Assembly: GCF_047739745.1 (NCBI RefSeq)
Contig: NZ_JBLLVA010000001.1
Span: forward strand, 248,001 to 312,000
Direction: 5' to 3'
DNA length: 64,000 nucleotides
Source of the DNA: Pseudaminobacter sp047739745
Lineage (GTDB): Bacteria; Pseudomonadota; Alphaproteobacteria; Rhizobiales; Rhizobiaceae
Of this stretch, positions 25,659 through 34,567 are shown piece by piece; position 1 is the first letter of the stretch; every line of letters starts with the position of its first letter. A model generated the notes under the pieces. It saw only the letters and a list, made by a program, of their open reading frames with translations, did no database searches and was not told where the DNA came from. A program made the translations under genes and the position numbers.

Positions 25659-26867
25659 TTATTCGTGCCGCAGGGCATCGATCGGGTCGAGACGCGCGCC
25701 GCGCAGCGCTGGGAAGAAGCCGAAGACCATGCCGATCAGAGCCGAAAAACCAACGGCGAGCACAATGACGGCCACGCTCGGTGCGAATGGTATCGCAAGC
25801 GTGAGCGAGGCAGCGCCTGCCAGCGCAAGCCCAAGCAGGATCCCGATCAGTCCGCCCAATAACGACAACACCGTCGCTTCGACCAGGAACTGGATCAGGA
25901 TGTGCTTTTCATGCGCGCCGATGGCCAGCCGTATGCCAATCTCTCGCGTGCGCTCGGTGACCGAAACCAGCATGATGTTCATGATGCCGATGCCGCCGAC
26001 GAGCAGGCTGACGGCGGCGACTGCACCCAACATGCCGGTCATCGTCGCGGTGGCGCTCGCCATGGCGTCGGCAATCTGCGTCATGTCGCGCACCTGGAAA
26101 TTATCCTCGCCATCGGCTGCGATGCGCCGCGTCTCGCGCAGGATCGTTTCGATGCTCTCCTGCACTGTCGAGGTAGGCACGCCGTCCTGCGCCGCGACAT
26201 AGATGGCGTCGATGTCGCGGTTGCCGGCGATGCGCCGCTGGAAGGCGGGCAGCGGCATCATCACCACATTGTCCTGATCCTGGCCGAAACCGGAGGTGCC
26301 CTTGCTCTGAAGCACGCCGACGACCCGGCAACTCATGCGGTTGACCCGGATGGAAATGCCGTCGGGGTCGCCCGCACCGAAGAATTGCTGGCGCACCGTC
26401 TCGCCGATGACGCAGACATTGGTTCCGCCGCGAACCTCCTGTTCCGTGAACAAGCGGCCGGTGGACACGTCCCAGTCGCGCGCGATGAAGAAATCGGTAT
26501 CCGTGCCCGTCACATCGGCGGCGATATTTTGCGCAGCATAGACGACGCGCACGCTTTTTTGCGATGCGGCCGACACGGCCTTGGCGTTGGTCAGTCCCTT
26601 CCTCAGGCCCACAAGGTCCTTCTCGTCCAGCTTGCGTGGCGTGAAGGAGGTGGAGCCGCCACGGTCCGGCCGGGCGGCGCGCACCACGAGCAGGTTGCTG
26701 CCGAGCTTCGAAATGTCGTTCTTGACCTTCTGGGTCGTACCGCCGCCGATGGTGATCATGGCGATGACGGCCGCGACCCCGATGACGATGCCAAGCAGCG
26801 TCAGGAAAGAACGCAGCACGTTGCGGCGAACCGAACGCAGCGCAAGTCTAATGGTTTCCCATAGCAT
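25659..26867 (-). CDS. MacB-type ABC transporter permease
   Basis: This 402-residue inner-membrane protein has one N-terminal helix (about 20-42), a large periplasmic MacB core domain, and three C-terminal helices forming the FtsX-like domain (MLGAVAAVSLLVGGIGIMNIMLVSVTERTREIGIR). The ATPase is encoded separately, unlike E. coli MacB where it is fused. It starts in an overlap with the stop of the ATPase gene. With the ATPase and adaptor it forms a tripartite MacAB-like exporter; the cargo (macrolide, peptide, siderophore or lipid) cannot be told. Confidence 0.9.
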   Translation of the reverse strand: MLWETIRLALRSVRRNVLRSFLTLLGIVIGVAAVIAMITIGGGTTQKVKNDISKLGSNLLVVRAARPDRGGSTSFTPRKLDEKDLVGLRKGLTNAKAVSAASQKSVRVVYAAQNIAADVTGTDTDFFIARDWDVSTGRLFTEQEVRGGTNVCVIGETVRQQFFGAGDPDGISIRVNRMSCRVVGVLQSKGTSGFGQDQDNVVMMPLPAFQRRIAGNRDIDAIYVAAQDGVPTSTVQESIETILRETRRIAADGEDNFQVRDMTQIADAMASATATMTGMLGAVAAVSLLVGGIGIMNIMLVSVTERTREIGIRLAIGAHEKHILIQFLVEATVLSLLGGLIGILLGLALAGAASLTLAIPFAPSVAVIVLAVGFSALIGMVFGFFPALRGARLDPIDALRHE

Positions 26868-27571
26868 CAGGCGGCCTCGCGCGTCATCGTATCGGAGGCG
26901 ATGTGGCCATCGAGGAAGCCGATGGTGCGCTGCGCATAGGCAGCGATGTCGGCTTCATGCGTGACCATGACGATGGTCAGGCCAAGCTCGGCATTCAACC
27001 GCGTCAGCAGGTCCATGATCTCATGGCTGCGGGCGGTGTCGAGATTGCCGGTGGGTTCATCGGCAACCAGAAGCGTCGGCTTTGCAACGATGGCGCGGGC
27101 AATCGCCACGCGCTGCTGCTGGCCGCCGGAAAGCTCGGCGGGCGTGTGGTTCTGTCGGCCGAGGAGGCCAACCTGCTCCAGCGCCTCGATGGCGCGGTCG
27201 CGCCGCTCACCGGCTGCAATGCCGCGATAGATCAGCGGCAGCTCGACATTTTCCGCGGCAGTGGTTCGTGGCAGTAGATTATAGCCTTGGAACACGAAGC
27301 CGACATAGAGATTGCGCAGCACCGCGCGCCGGTTGCGATCCAGGCGGCCGGCATCGACGCCGAGAAAACCGTATTTGCCCGAAGTCGGCGTATCGAGGCA
27401 GCCGATAATGTTCATGGCAGTCGATTTGCCGGAGCCGGAAGGGCCCATGATCGCAACGAACTCGCCGCGATCGATCGCAAGATCGACGCCGGCAAGGGCG
27501 TTCACCCGGGCCTCGCCATGGCCGTAGGTTTTCCAGATCTTGTCAAAGGTGATCAGGGGTTCCCGCGTCAT
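26867..27571 (-). CDS. MacB-type ABC transporter ATP-binding protein
   Basis: This 234-residue ATPase of the LolD/MacB subfamily has Walker A GPSGSGKST near residue 40, a Q-loop in GFVFQGYNLLPRTTA, the signature LSGGQQQRVAIARA, Walker B LLVADEPTGNLDT and the H-loop VTHE. It energises the permease that follows, with which it overlaps by one base. It lies 5 nt after the adaptor gene. Confidence 0.92.
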   Translation of the reverse strand: MTREPLITFDKIWKTYGHGEARVNALAGVDLAIDRGEFVAIMGPSGSGKSTAMNIIGCLDTPTSGKYGFLGVDAGRLDRNRRAVLRNLYVGFVFQGYNLLPRTTAAENVELPLIYRGIAAGERRDRAIEALEQVGLLGRQNHTPAELSGGQQQRVAIARAIVAKPTLLVADEPTGNLDTARSHEIMDLLTRLNAELGLTIVMVTHEADIAAYAQRTIGFLDGHIASDTMTREAA

Positions 27572-27576
27572 CGGCG

Positions 27577-28863
27577 TCAGTTCCGTGCCTGGCGGATGCC
27601 GGTCACGACAAGGTCGCCGGCGGCGATGCCGGAGAGGATTTCGGTGTTCTCGCCATCGGTTGCGCCGGCCTTGACCTTGACTGCTTGCGGAGCGCCGCCC
27701 TCCAGCACATAGAGCGTGCGCGAGCCATCCGCGGCGGGCGCTTCCTGCCGGCCCTGGCGGGATCGCCCGAAGCGAGGCATGAACAGGTTCTGAAGGCTCC
27801 AGCCGCGGCGTGGCTGCTCTACCGCGGGCCGATAACGAAAGGCCGTGTTCGGCACCAGTACGACTCCGCTGGCCTCGCGGGTGACGACGGACACGGTCGC
27901 AGTCATGCCGGGCCGCAGCAGCATTTCTGCATTGTCGACATCGAAGCGCGCGTCGTAGGTGACGACGCCTTCGGTGGTTACCGACGCATAGGCAATATCG
28001 CGGATCTCGGCGTCGAAGCGCCGGTCGGGAAAAGCGTCGACGGTGAAGCGTGCCTTCTGGCCGGGCGCTACCGAGCCAATGTCGGCCTCGTCGATTGCCG
28101 CTTTCAGCTCCATCTGCCGCAGATCGGCGGCGATGACGAAGAGCACCGGCGCTTGCAGCGAGGATGCGACGGTCTGGCCCGGATCGACCGAGCGCGTCAG
28201 AACGACGCCGTCGATCGGCGCGTAGATGGTGCTTTTCTCGAGGTCGGCCTGCTGCAGCTTGAGCTCGGCCACGGCGATCGCCAGATTGGCGTCGGCGCTC
28301 GCCACCGCGCTCTCGGCGCGGTCGCGCGCGGCCTCGGCCGTTTCAAGGTTCTGGTCCGCCAGCATGCCGCGCTTCGACAATTGCTGTGCGCGTGTCAGCG
28401 CCTGTGCGGTTTCCTTGAGCGTGGTCTTGGCGTCCATGACCTTTGCCTCGGCCGCCTTGGCGGAAGCTTCGGCGCGCTCGACCTGCGCGGAAAGCCGGGT
28501 CGTGTCGAGTTTCGCCAGCACGTCGCCTTTGCGCACCGGCTGATTCTCCTGGACTGCGACCGAGCGGATGACGCCCGACAACTCGCTGGAAATGTCGACC
28601 TGGGTCAGCGGCTGCAGGGTGCCGGTCGCCGAAACCTGGACGACAAGATTGCCGGTTTCGGCCGGCGTGGTGGCGTAGGCAACCGCCGCAGTGGAGCTTG
28701 CGGACCAGAAATAGGCAGCGCCCACGCCGACGAGCAGCAAGCCTGCCAGCGCCAAGGCCCATCCGCGCCGGCGCTTGCGGGCATTGTCTTTTCCGTCGAT
28801 GCTAAGCGCTGCTTCGACAGAAGCTGGAGTTTCCGTCGCTGGCCGATTGACAAGTTGGTCCAT
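27577..28863 (-). CDS. MacA-like periplasmic adaptor (membrane fusion protein)
   Basis: This 428-residue protein has one membrane anchor helix at about residues 38-58 (GWALALAGLLLVGVGAAYFW). It then has a barrel and lipoyl layout split around a coiled-coil hairpin at about residues 105-195 (VERAEASAKAAEAKVMDAKTTL). The second lipoyl half reads IYAPIDGVVLTRSVDPGQTV. It links the MacB-like permease to an outer-membrane factor, which is not in the window. I chose ATG 28863, preceded by AAGGGGG; the longer frame to 28905 was rejected. It is first in the three-gene operon and divergent from phzF. Confidence 0.9.
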   Translation of the reverse strand: MDQLVNRPATETPASVEAALSIDGKDNARKRRRGWALALAGLLLVGVGAAYFWSASSTAAVAYATTPAETGNLVVQVSATGTLQPLTQVDISSELSGVIRSVAVQENQPVRKGDVLAKLDTTRLSAQVERAEASAKAAEAKVMDAKTTLKETAQALTRAQQLSKRGMLADQNLETAEAARDRAESAVASADANLAIAVAELKLQQADLEKSTIYAPIDGVVLTRSVDPGQTVASSLQAPVLFVIAADLRQMELKAAIDEADIGSVAPGQKARFTVDAFPDRRFDAEIRDIAYASVTTEGVVTYDARFDVDNAEMLLRPGMTATVSVVTREASGVVLVPNTAFRYRPAVEQPRRGWSLQNLFMPRFGRSRQGRQEAPAADGSRTLYVLEGGAPQAVKVKAGATDGENTEILSGIAAGDLVVTGIRQARN

Positions 28864-28975
28864 GATGGCCCCCTTATGCCTGCGAACGTCCCTGTGCATC
28901 GACAATTCGTATCCAAGGGAAGGGATTACAAGTTAAATTTCGCTCATCTTTGGAATCGGGCCGAGGAACCTGGCG

Positions 28976-29887
28976 ATGAAGGGCCGCAAATATCTCCTCT
29001 ATGATGTGTTCACGCAGGACCCGCTTACAGGCAATCCGCTGGCGATCGTGCTGGAAGCCGAGGGCCTCGATGCGGCCGCGATGCAGCGTATTGCGCGTGA
29101 ATTCAACCTTTCGGAGACGGCGTTCGTCGATGCGCCGGCAGATCCCAAGCACAAGGCCCGCGTGCGCATCTTCACGCCCGATTACGAGATGCCGTTCGCC
29201 GGTCATCCGACCGTCGGCACGGCGATCGCGCTGTCGGAGCTTGCCGGAGGCGAGGACGCCGACGAAATATTCGTGCTCGAGGAGAATATCGGCCTTGTGC
29301 GCTGCGCGATCTCGAGGAACGCATCCGGGCCATTCGCGGAATTCGATCTGGTTGAACTGCCACGGCAGCTCAAGCTGACCGTCGAGCCGGAAGTGGTCGG
29401 CGCCGTGCTTGGTCTCGATGCCGATGAAATCGGTTTCGAGAATCACCGTGTCGGCTTGTGGTCGGCGGGCGTGCCGTATCTTACAGTGCCGGTTGCCAAT
29501 CTTGGTGTGGCGGCGCGCGCCAGACTCGATAGTGCAGCCTGGCAGGAATTCGCGCCGACAGGCACCGGTGGCAGCGCCGCGAACGTCTATGTCTACACCC
29601 GCGACACGCATGATCGCGACAATGCCTTTCACGCCCGCATGTTCGTGGCGGGCAATCCATCCTATGAAGACCCGGCCACCGGCTCGGCGGCGGCGGCTTT
29701 TTCCGGCGCAATCATGCACTTCGATCAACTGCCCGAGGGGCCGACGCGGCTATGGATCGAGCAGGGAATGGAAATGGGCCGCCCGTCACGCATCAGGCTG
29801 GAAATCGACGTGAAGGGCGGGCGGATGATATCGGCGCGAATCGGCGGGCATGCCGTGAAGGTGGGCGAAGGCCAACTGTTTGCCTGA
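28976..29887 (+). CDS. PhzF family isomerase/epimerase
   Basis: This 303-residue protein with the diaminopimelate-epimerase-like fold has the N-terminal YDVFTQDPLTGNPLAIVLEAEGL, the catalytic Glu region LSETAFV, the motif MPFAGHPTVGTAIAL and the C-terminal DPATGSAAAAFSGAI. Such proteins isomerise or epimerise small metabolites; outside phenazine producers the substrate is mostly unknown. There are no phenazine genes around it. GAGGAA precedes ATG 28976. Confidence 0.88.
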   Translation: MKGRKYLLYDVFTQDPLTGNPLAIVLEAEGLDAAAMQRIAREFNLSETAFVDAPADPKHKARVRIFTPDYEMPFAGHPTVGTAIALSELAGGEDADEIFVLEENIGLVRCAISRNASGPFAEFDLVELPRQLKLTVEPEVVGAVLGLDADEIGFENHRVGLWSAGVPYLTVPVANLGVAARARLDSAAWQEFAPTGTGGSAANVYVYTRDTHDRDNAFHARMFVAGNPSYEDPATGSAAAAFSGAIMHFDQLPEGPTRLWIEQGMEMGRPSRIRLEIDVKGGRMISARIGGHAVKVGEGQLFA

Positions 29888-29988
29888 GCGGTAAACCGGT
29901 TGATCTTTATGCAGAATGCGAAATCGAGGACTGGACAGGGTCGAAAGCTGTCGCTATATCCGCGCCAACACCGGCACGCCGGTGGTGT

Positions 29989-30064
<76 letters not shown>

Positions 30065-30186
30065 ATCTTTTCAATGACTTAGCATGAAATCCGTACATCC
30101 TTGCGCCTTGCGTGAGGTGATGCGAGTCCGTAGAGGCGCAAAGCCTCGTCAACTGCGTTTTAAGGCCTTTGCGGCAATCTCGCGGC

Positions 30187-30849
30187 ATGGCTGGTTTCAC
30201 GCTTCCAAAATTGAGATGGTTGGTCATTGGCGCGGTTGGCGCGGGTATCTGGGCGATGACGCAGGACCCCCCGGCTCAGCGCAGGCATCAGAGCGTCCAG
30301 CGGCCGGCCGCCGCCGTTCAGCGCAGTGCGGCGACGTCGAAGTCGTCCAAAACGCCGGTGAAAGTCACCGCGCCGGCGCCGAAGCCGACCCATATGACCA
30401 CCAGCTCCATTGTGCGACCGCAACGCGTGGTGCCTGGCAAAACGGGTGATTGGTTCTACACGAGCGAGCGGGTAAATATGCGGGCGACTGCGAGCACGAG
30501 CGCGCCGGTCGTGGACACGCTGAAGGCCGGCGAAGCGGTCAAGCTCATCGTTCGGGACGGAAAATGGCGGCTTGTTTCGTTTCAGGGCAAAAAGGGCTGG
30601 ATCCATGGCGACTATCTGGGAGCCAAGGAACGGCAATCCGGAAGCACGCCGCGCCCGCGCGAGGACGTCGTGAAAACGTCCGTGCTCTCGCCGTTGAAGC
30701 GCTTGTTGAGCGGTGGCCGCAAGCCGTCGCGGGCACCTCAGGCGGGCGATTGCCAATGTCCATACGACCTGATGATCGACGGCAGCCAATGCGGAGATCG
30801 CAGCGCCTACAGCCGCCGAAGCCGCAAAAACGTTCAATGCTACCTATAA
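30187..30849 (+). CDS. SH3-domain protein with a C-terminal cysteine motif
   Basis: This 220-residue protein starts MAGFTLPKLRWLVIGAVGAGIW, a signal anchor, followed by a basic, Ser/Ala/Pro-rich linker to about residue 75. A bacterial SH3 domain lies at about 85-145: DWFYTSERVNMRATASTSAPV and KGWIHGDYL. The last 33 residues hold four cysteines, CQCPYD, QCGDRSAYSRRS and QCYL, a motif also seen at the ends of alphaproteobacterial secreted nucleases and similar proteins. It probably acts at the periplasm or cell wall. ATG 30187 was preferred over the codon at 30169 because it starts the hydrophobic anchor. Confidence 0.82.
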   Translation: MAGFTLPKLRWLVIGAVGAGIWAMTQDPPAQRRHQSVQRPAAAVQRSAATSKSSKTPVKVTAPAPKPTHMTTSSIVRPQRVVPGKTGDWFYTSERVNMRATASTSAPVVDTLKAGEAVKLIVRDGKWRLVSFQGKKGWIHGDYLGAKERQSGSTPRPREDVVKTSVLSPLKRLLSGGRKPSRAPQAGDCQCPYDLMIDGSQCGDRSAYSRRSRKNVQCYL

Positions 30850-30852
30850 AAT

Positions 30853-30879
30853 GAAACCGCCGCGAGGCGCGGCGGTTTT
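30853..30879 (+). terminator. rho-independent terminator after the SH3 gene
   Basis: AAACCGCCGCG, loop AGG, CGCGGCGGTTT: a strong 11-bp stem between this gene and the convergent DUF883-like gene. Confidence 0.8.
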
Positions 30880-30897
30880 GGTATTCCTGCGCGCCTG

Positions 30898-31209
30898 TCA
30901 GCGGCGCGAGAGCAAACCCAGCAGCAAGCCGACGACGGCAATTCCGACAACGGTTGCCGCCACCGGATTGTCCCGTGCCGCCCGCTTGACTGCGCGCGAG
31001 CGCTTGGCAAGGTGAGGAAGGGCATCGCTCACGCGGGCCATTATGTCTTCGTAGAGATCCGATGCGCCGTCGCGCGTATCCTCATAGGCTGCGGCTCCGC
31101 GCTTGGAGAGCGACTTCCTGAGCGAGGAGACTTCCCGCCGAAGCTTGACGATCTGCGTTTCAAGATCGTCCTCGATGTCGTCGCGAAGCTTTGAAAATGC
31201 GGATGCCAT
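30898..31209 (-). CDS. DUF883 (ElaB/YqjD-like) membrane-anchored protein
   Basis: This 103-residue protein is largely one charged helix (DDIEDDLETQIVKLRREVSSLRKSLSKRG), likely a coiled coil, ending in a single membrane helix (PVAATVVGIAVVGLLLGLLSRR). This matches ElaB/YqjD/DUF883 proteins, C-tail-anchored inner-membrane proteins that in E. coli can associate with ribosomes in stationary phase. AAGGA precedes ATG 31209. The longer frame to 31497 reads antisense into cobT. Confidence 0.82.
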   Translation of the reverse strand: MASAFSKLRDDIEDDLETQIVKLRREVSSLRKSLSKRGAAAYEDTRDGASDLYEDIMARVSDALPHLAKRSRAVKRAARDNPVAATVVGIAVVGLLLGLLSRR

Positions 31210-31291
31210 TATCGAAAATCCTTTTGGGTACGGTGGTGCCGAAACGACTGCCGGCGTTATTGGTTCCAACGCTTCCCGGGCTGAATGCGGT

Positions 31292-32302
31292 TCAGTTTTC
31301 GGAGACGCCGGCCTCCGCAAAGCTCGCCATACCCGTGTGGCATTCCAATGCCGAGCGAAGGATGTTGACTGCCAGGCAGGCGCCGGAACCTTCGCCGAGA
31401 CGCATGCCGAGATCGAGCAACGGCGGCAGTTCGAGGGCACCGAGAAGCGCCCGATGGCCGGCTTCGGCCGAAACATGCGCAGCCTGCGCGTGCGCAAGTC
31501 CGGTTGGGTGAAGTTTCGCTAATGGGGCGGCGGCGGCTGTACAGACAAATCCATCGAGCAGCACCGGCACGCACAGTTGCCGCGCTGCAAGCGTCGCACC
31601 AAGGATGGCAGCCAGTTCGCGGCCGCCAAGAGCGGCTGCGACCTTCAACGGATCGTCCAGCCTGGCCACGTGCAGCGCCAGCCCCTTGTCGATGGCCGCG
31701 ATCTTCCGTCGAAGACCCGCATCGTCGATCCCGGTGCCGCGCCCCGTCCAACGTTCGGCTCCGCCGCCGAACAGTGCGGCCGCGATCGCGGCCGCCGGCG
31801 TGGTGTTGCCTATGCCCATTTCGCCGAAGCAGACCAAATCGATATCGCGAGTGACCGACTGATGGCCGGCACGGACCGCTGCCAGAAATTCGGTTTCGTT
31901 CATGGCTTCGTTTTGGGTGAAATCACCCGTCGGGCGTTCGATGTCGAGGGGCAACACATCCAGTTGCGCGCCAGCGATCCGCGCCAACTGGTTGATGGCG
32001 GCGCCGCCGCTGGCAAAATTCGCCACCATCTGGGCAGTGACCTCTGAGGGAAATGCCGACACGCCCTGCGCGGTGACACCGTGGGAGCCGGCAAAGACGA
32101 TCACCTTCACGTTTTCGAGTTTGGGCGTGTCTCGCTCCTGCCAGCGCGCCAGCCAGGCAACCAGCTTTTCCAAGCGGCCGAGGCTGCCCTGAGGCTTGGT
32201 CAGCGTGTCCTGTCGCCGGGCGACGGCCCCGGCTGCCTTTTCACTGCCGGAAGGCAGCGCGCGGCAGGCTTCACGCAGTTCATCAAGGGAATTGAAGCTC
32301 AT
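31292..32302 (-). CDS. cobT: nicotinate-nucleotide--dimethylbenzimidazole phosphoribosyltransferase
   Basis: This 336-residue enzyme makes alpha-ribazole phosphate, the lower-ligand precursor of cobalamin, from DMB and nicotinate mononucleotide. Signatures include LTKPQGSLGRLE near residue 35, VFAGSHGVTAQGVSAFP, and CFGEMGIGNTTPAAAI; the C-terminal glutamate needed for DMB deprotonation lies in the tail. It is the equivalent of cobU in Pseudomonas denitrificans naming, and is not the cobaltochelatase subunit also called CobT. ATG 32302 lies 19 nt after cobS. It is the last gene of the minus-strand cob cluster. Confidence 0.93.
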   Translation of the reverse strand: MSFNSLDELREACRALPSGSEKAAGAVARRQDTLTKPQGSLGRLEKLVAWLARWQERDTPKLENVKVIVFAGSHGVTAQGVSAFPSEVTAQMVANFASGGAAINQLARIAGAQLDVLPLDIERPTGDFTQNEAMNETEFLAAVRAGHQSVTRDIDLVCFGEMGIGNTTPAAAIAAALFGGGAERWTGRGTGIDDAGLRRKIAAIDKGLALHVARLDDPLKVAAALGGRELAAILGATLAARQLCVPVLLDGFVCTAAAAPLAKLHPTGLAHAQAAHVSAEAGHRALLGALELPPLLDLGMRLGEGSGACLAVNILRSALECHTGMASFAEAGVSEN

Positions 32303-32321
32303 GGGGTAAAATCTCCGGGGA

Positions 32322-33086
32322 TCAGGAAAAAATAACGGAAGCGGCAAGCAGCAGGGTGATTTCGCCGATCTGCTGCATGGCACCAACAGTGTCTCCAGTG
32401 TGGCCGCCGATCTGACGCAGGCAGAGGCCACGAAACAGTGCGAAGGCCAGACCGAGGCAAAGGGCAGCCGCAAACATGCCGGGCAGGCCGAGAACAAGCA
32501 GCGAAATCAGCCCAAGCGCCAGCGCGCCATTGGAGGCATTGGCCGAAATGAGGCCGGCATTCGCCGACAGCCCGTCAAGGCGGGCAGCGGGCAGGAAACG
32601 CATGAAGGCCGGGATTAGCGCACGGGAGGCGACATGCGCGGCAATGAGGGCTGAAGCGACTTCGGCAGGGCCGGCAATGCTGGAGAGGGCCGACCAGCGC
32701 AGCAGGATGGAGAATAAGAGCGCGCAGGCGCCATATGTGCCGATGCGGCTGTCGCGCATGATCTCCAGCTTGCGCTCGCGAGTGGTGCCACCGCCGAAAC
32801 CGTCGGCGGTGTCTGAAAGACCGTCCTCATGCAGACAGCCGGTCGCGAGCAGGGTGGCTGCGACCGCCAGGACAGCAGAGGGCGCCGGCGGCAGGCCGAG
32901 AAAGGTAGCGATGGCGTAGACAAGCGCGCCGATGATGGCGACGACCAGCCCGACCACTGGCGCGGCCCAAATCGACGCCGCCAGTTTCGCCTCCTTCAGA
33001 TCGACGGCCGGAAGCGGCAGGCGTGTGAAGAAGATGAGGCAGAAGGCGACATCGCGGGCAAGGCTGCGGCCTGTCAGGGAGTTCAT
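32322..33086 (-). CDS. cobS: adenosylcobinamide-GDP ribazoletransferase (cobalamin synthase)
   Basis: This 254-residue inner-membrane protein joins adenosylcobinamide-GDP and alpha-ribazole. It is rich in Ala/Leu helices, with the conserved acidic HEDGLSDTADGFGGG near residue 85 that binds Mg2+, and RDSRIGTYGACALLFS. It is called cobV in P. denitrificans. The start ATG 33086 sits directly against a 172-bp inverted-repeat element, whose end supplies GAAAGG as the only visible ribosome site. It is followed by cobT. Confidence 0.93.
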   Translation of the reverse strand: MNSLTGRSLARDVAFCLIFFTRLPLPAVDLKEAKLAASIWAAPVVGLVVAIIGALVYAIATFLGLPPAPSAVLAVAATLLATGCLHEDGLSDTADGFGGGTTRERKLEIMRDSRIGTYGACALLFSILLRWSALSSIAGPAEVASALIAAHVASRALIPAFMRFLPAARLDGLSANAGLISANASNGALALGLISLLVLGLPGMFAAALCLGLAFALFRGLCLRQIGGHTGDTVGAMQQIGEITLLLAASVIFS

Positions 33087-33087
33087 G

Positions 33088-33259
33088 CGTTAGAGCCTTT
33101 CAGGGTCATCTGGCCCGCAGGATTTGCCGCTGGCGGGGCGCCCGCGGCGTCGGCCGGACTTGGCCGATAGCCCACATCGGCCGGCACCGCCCTCCTGGCG
33201 GATCGCCACGCCATCGAACAAACAGAACTGCATCCGTATAATCCTGAAAGGTTCTAACC
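33088..33259. repeat. 172-bp element with 17-bp terminal inverted repeats between cobB and cobS
   Basis: CGTTAGAGCCTTTCAGG (33088-33104) and CCTGAAAGGTTCTAACC (33243-33259) are inverted repeats matching at 15 of 17 positions, with weaker similarity continuing inward. The interior contains a perfect 7-bp hairpin, GGCCGAT-AGCCCAC-ATCGGCC (33162-33182), and several GC-rich palindromes. The right arm contains the cobB stop codon and the left arm the likely cobS ribosome site. It may be a MITE-like insertion or a structured RNA with a long closing stem. I do not recognise a riboswitch consensus in it. Confidence 0.6.
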
Positions 33260-34567
33260 TCTGGCGATGGCATGGAAGAAAGTGCCGGTGACATGCCCGC
33301 GCCGCCCGCCGGCCGCGCCGAGCGGATTGCCCTGACCGTCAGCGAGGTCGGTCAGCTTCTCATCATTTCCGGGCGTGGTTATTTGCGCGTAGTGGAATTC
33401 ATGGCCGCGTATGACATCGCTGGCGCGCCCGAGCGGGCAGTTGGAAAGAAGCCTCGCCTGGCGATAGCCGAGATTCATCCTGCGCTTGGCAAAGCTTGTC
33501 GAATGGCCGAGCAGCCCGAGCATTTCATGCCTTACGCCGTCGGCATCCTCAAGCGCCTCGCCAAGCACCATGAAGCCGCCGCACTCGCCATGGACCGGGC
33601 GTGTCGTGGCGAATTCCTGCATTCCAGCCCGGAAATTGCCGGCCGAAGCCAGCTTTCCGGCGTGGAGTTCCGGATAGCCGCCCGGTAGCCAGCAGACATC
33701 GCAATCATCGCGCGGCGCTTCATTGGCGAGCGGCGAGAACGGCACGAGTTCAGCGCCTTCATTGCGCCAGTGCATGGCGATATGCGGATAAAGGAAGGTA
33801 AAGGCGGCGTCGTTGGCAAGTGCAATGCGTTGTCCGGGCGGGTTGAGCGCGTCGGAAAAATCCGCGTCCGAGGGGGCGAGCGGCGCCATCAGCGAAACGA
33901 TGGCGTCGAGATCGAGCGAGCGCTCGGCCATGTCGGCAAGGCGGTCGAGGTGGGCGATCATGTCGGCATGTTCAGAAGCCTGGACGAGGCCGAGGTGACG
34001 TTCGGGCAGGGTCAATGAAGGGTCGCGCAAGATGGCGCCGACGACGGGCAGGCCGATCTTCTCGACCGCCTCTCCGGCGAGACGGCGGTGCCGCTCGCTG
34101 CCAAGACGGTTCAGGACGACGCCAGCGATGCGTACATCCGAGTCGTAAGTGGCAAAACCCTTGGCGATTGCGGCCGCCGTCTGGGACTGGCCTGACACGT
34201 CGAGCACCAGAAGCACCGGCAGATCATAGAGGCGGGCCAGATCGGCGGCGGAACCGGAACGGCCGAGGGTGCCTGGAATACCGTCAAACAGACCCATTGC
34301 GCTTTCGACGACGAGCAGGTCGGCGTCCGATGCCGCACTCGCGGCGAGCGCATTGAGCAATGGAGGCGACATTGCCCAACTGTCGAGATTGACCCCCGGC
34401 AGGCCCGTTGCGACGTGGTGAAAGCCGGGATCGATATAGTCGGGACCCGACTTTGCTCCGCGAGCGCGGATGCCGCGGCGGGTCAGTGCGCGCAGCATGC
34501 CGATGGTGACACTGGTCTTGCCGGAGCCGGAGCGTGGTGCGCCGATGATGAGGCCGCGCGCCGTCAT
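33254..34567 (-). CDS. cobB: hydrogenobyrinic/cobyrinic acid a,c-diamide synthase CobB
   Basis: This 437-residue glutamine-dependent ligase amidates the a and c side chains of hydrogenobyrinic acid. The N-terminal ATP domain has IIGAPRSGSGKTSVTIGMLRAL and GPDYIDPGFH. The C-terminal glutamine amidotransferase domain has WLPGGYPELHAGKLA and the catalytic cysteine in VHGECGGFMVLGEAL. ATG 34567 overlaps the cobA stop (ATGA). The last two codons before the stop and the TAG itself lie at the edge of the inverted-repeat element. Confidence 0.94.
   Translation of the reverse strand: MTARGLIIGAPRSGSGKTSVTIGMLRALTRRGIRARGAKSGPDYIDPGFHHVATGLPGVNLDSWAMSPPLLNALAASAASDADLLVVESAMGLFDGIPGTLGRSGSAADLARLYDLPVLLVLDVSGQSQTAAAIAKGFATYDSDVRIAGVVLNRLGSERHRRLAGEAVEKIGLPVVGAILRDPSLTLPERHLGLVQASEHADMIAHLDRLADMAERSLDLDAIVSLMAPLAPSDADFSDALNPPGQRIALANDAAFTFLYPHIAMHWRNEGAELVPFSPLANEAPRDDCDVCWLPGGYPELHAGKLASAGNFRAGMQEFATTRPVHGECGGFMVLGEALEDADGVRHEMLGLLGHSTSFAKRRMNLGYRQARLLSNCPLGRASDVIRGHEFHYAQITTPGNDEKLTDLADGQGNPLGAAGGRRGHVTGTFFHAIARG

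Noticed and set aside
33088..33259. A second cobalamin riboswitch before cobS
   Set aside because: None of the canonical blocks (B12 box, GCCACTG, GGGAAGGC) is present; only unrelated hairpins.
33106..33294. A 62-residue minus-strand frame across the cobB-cobS gap
   Set aside because: It starts inside cobB in another frame and runs through the inverted-repeat element; no ribosome site, Arg/Pro-rich, no recognisable domain.
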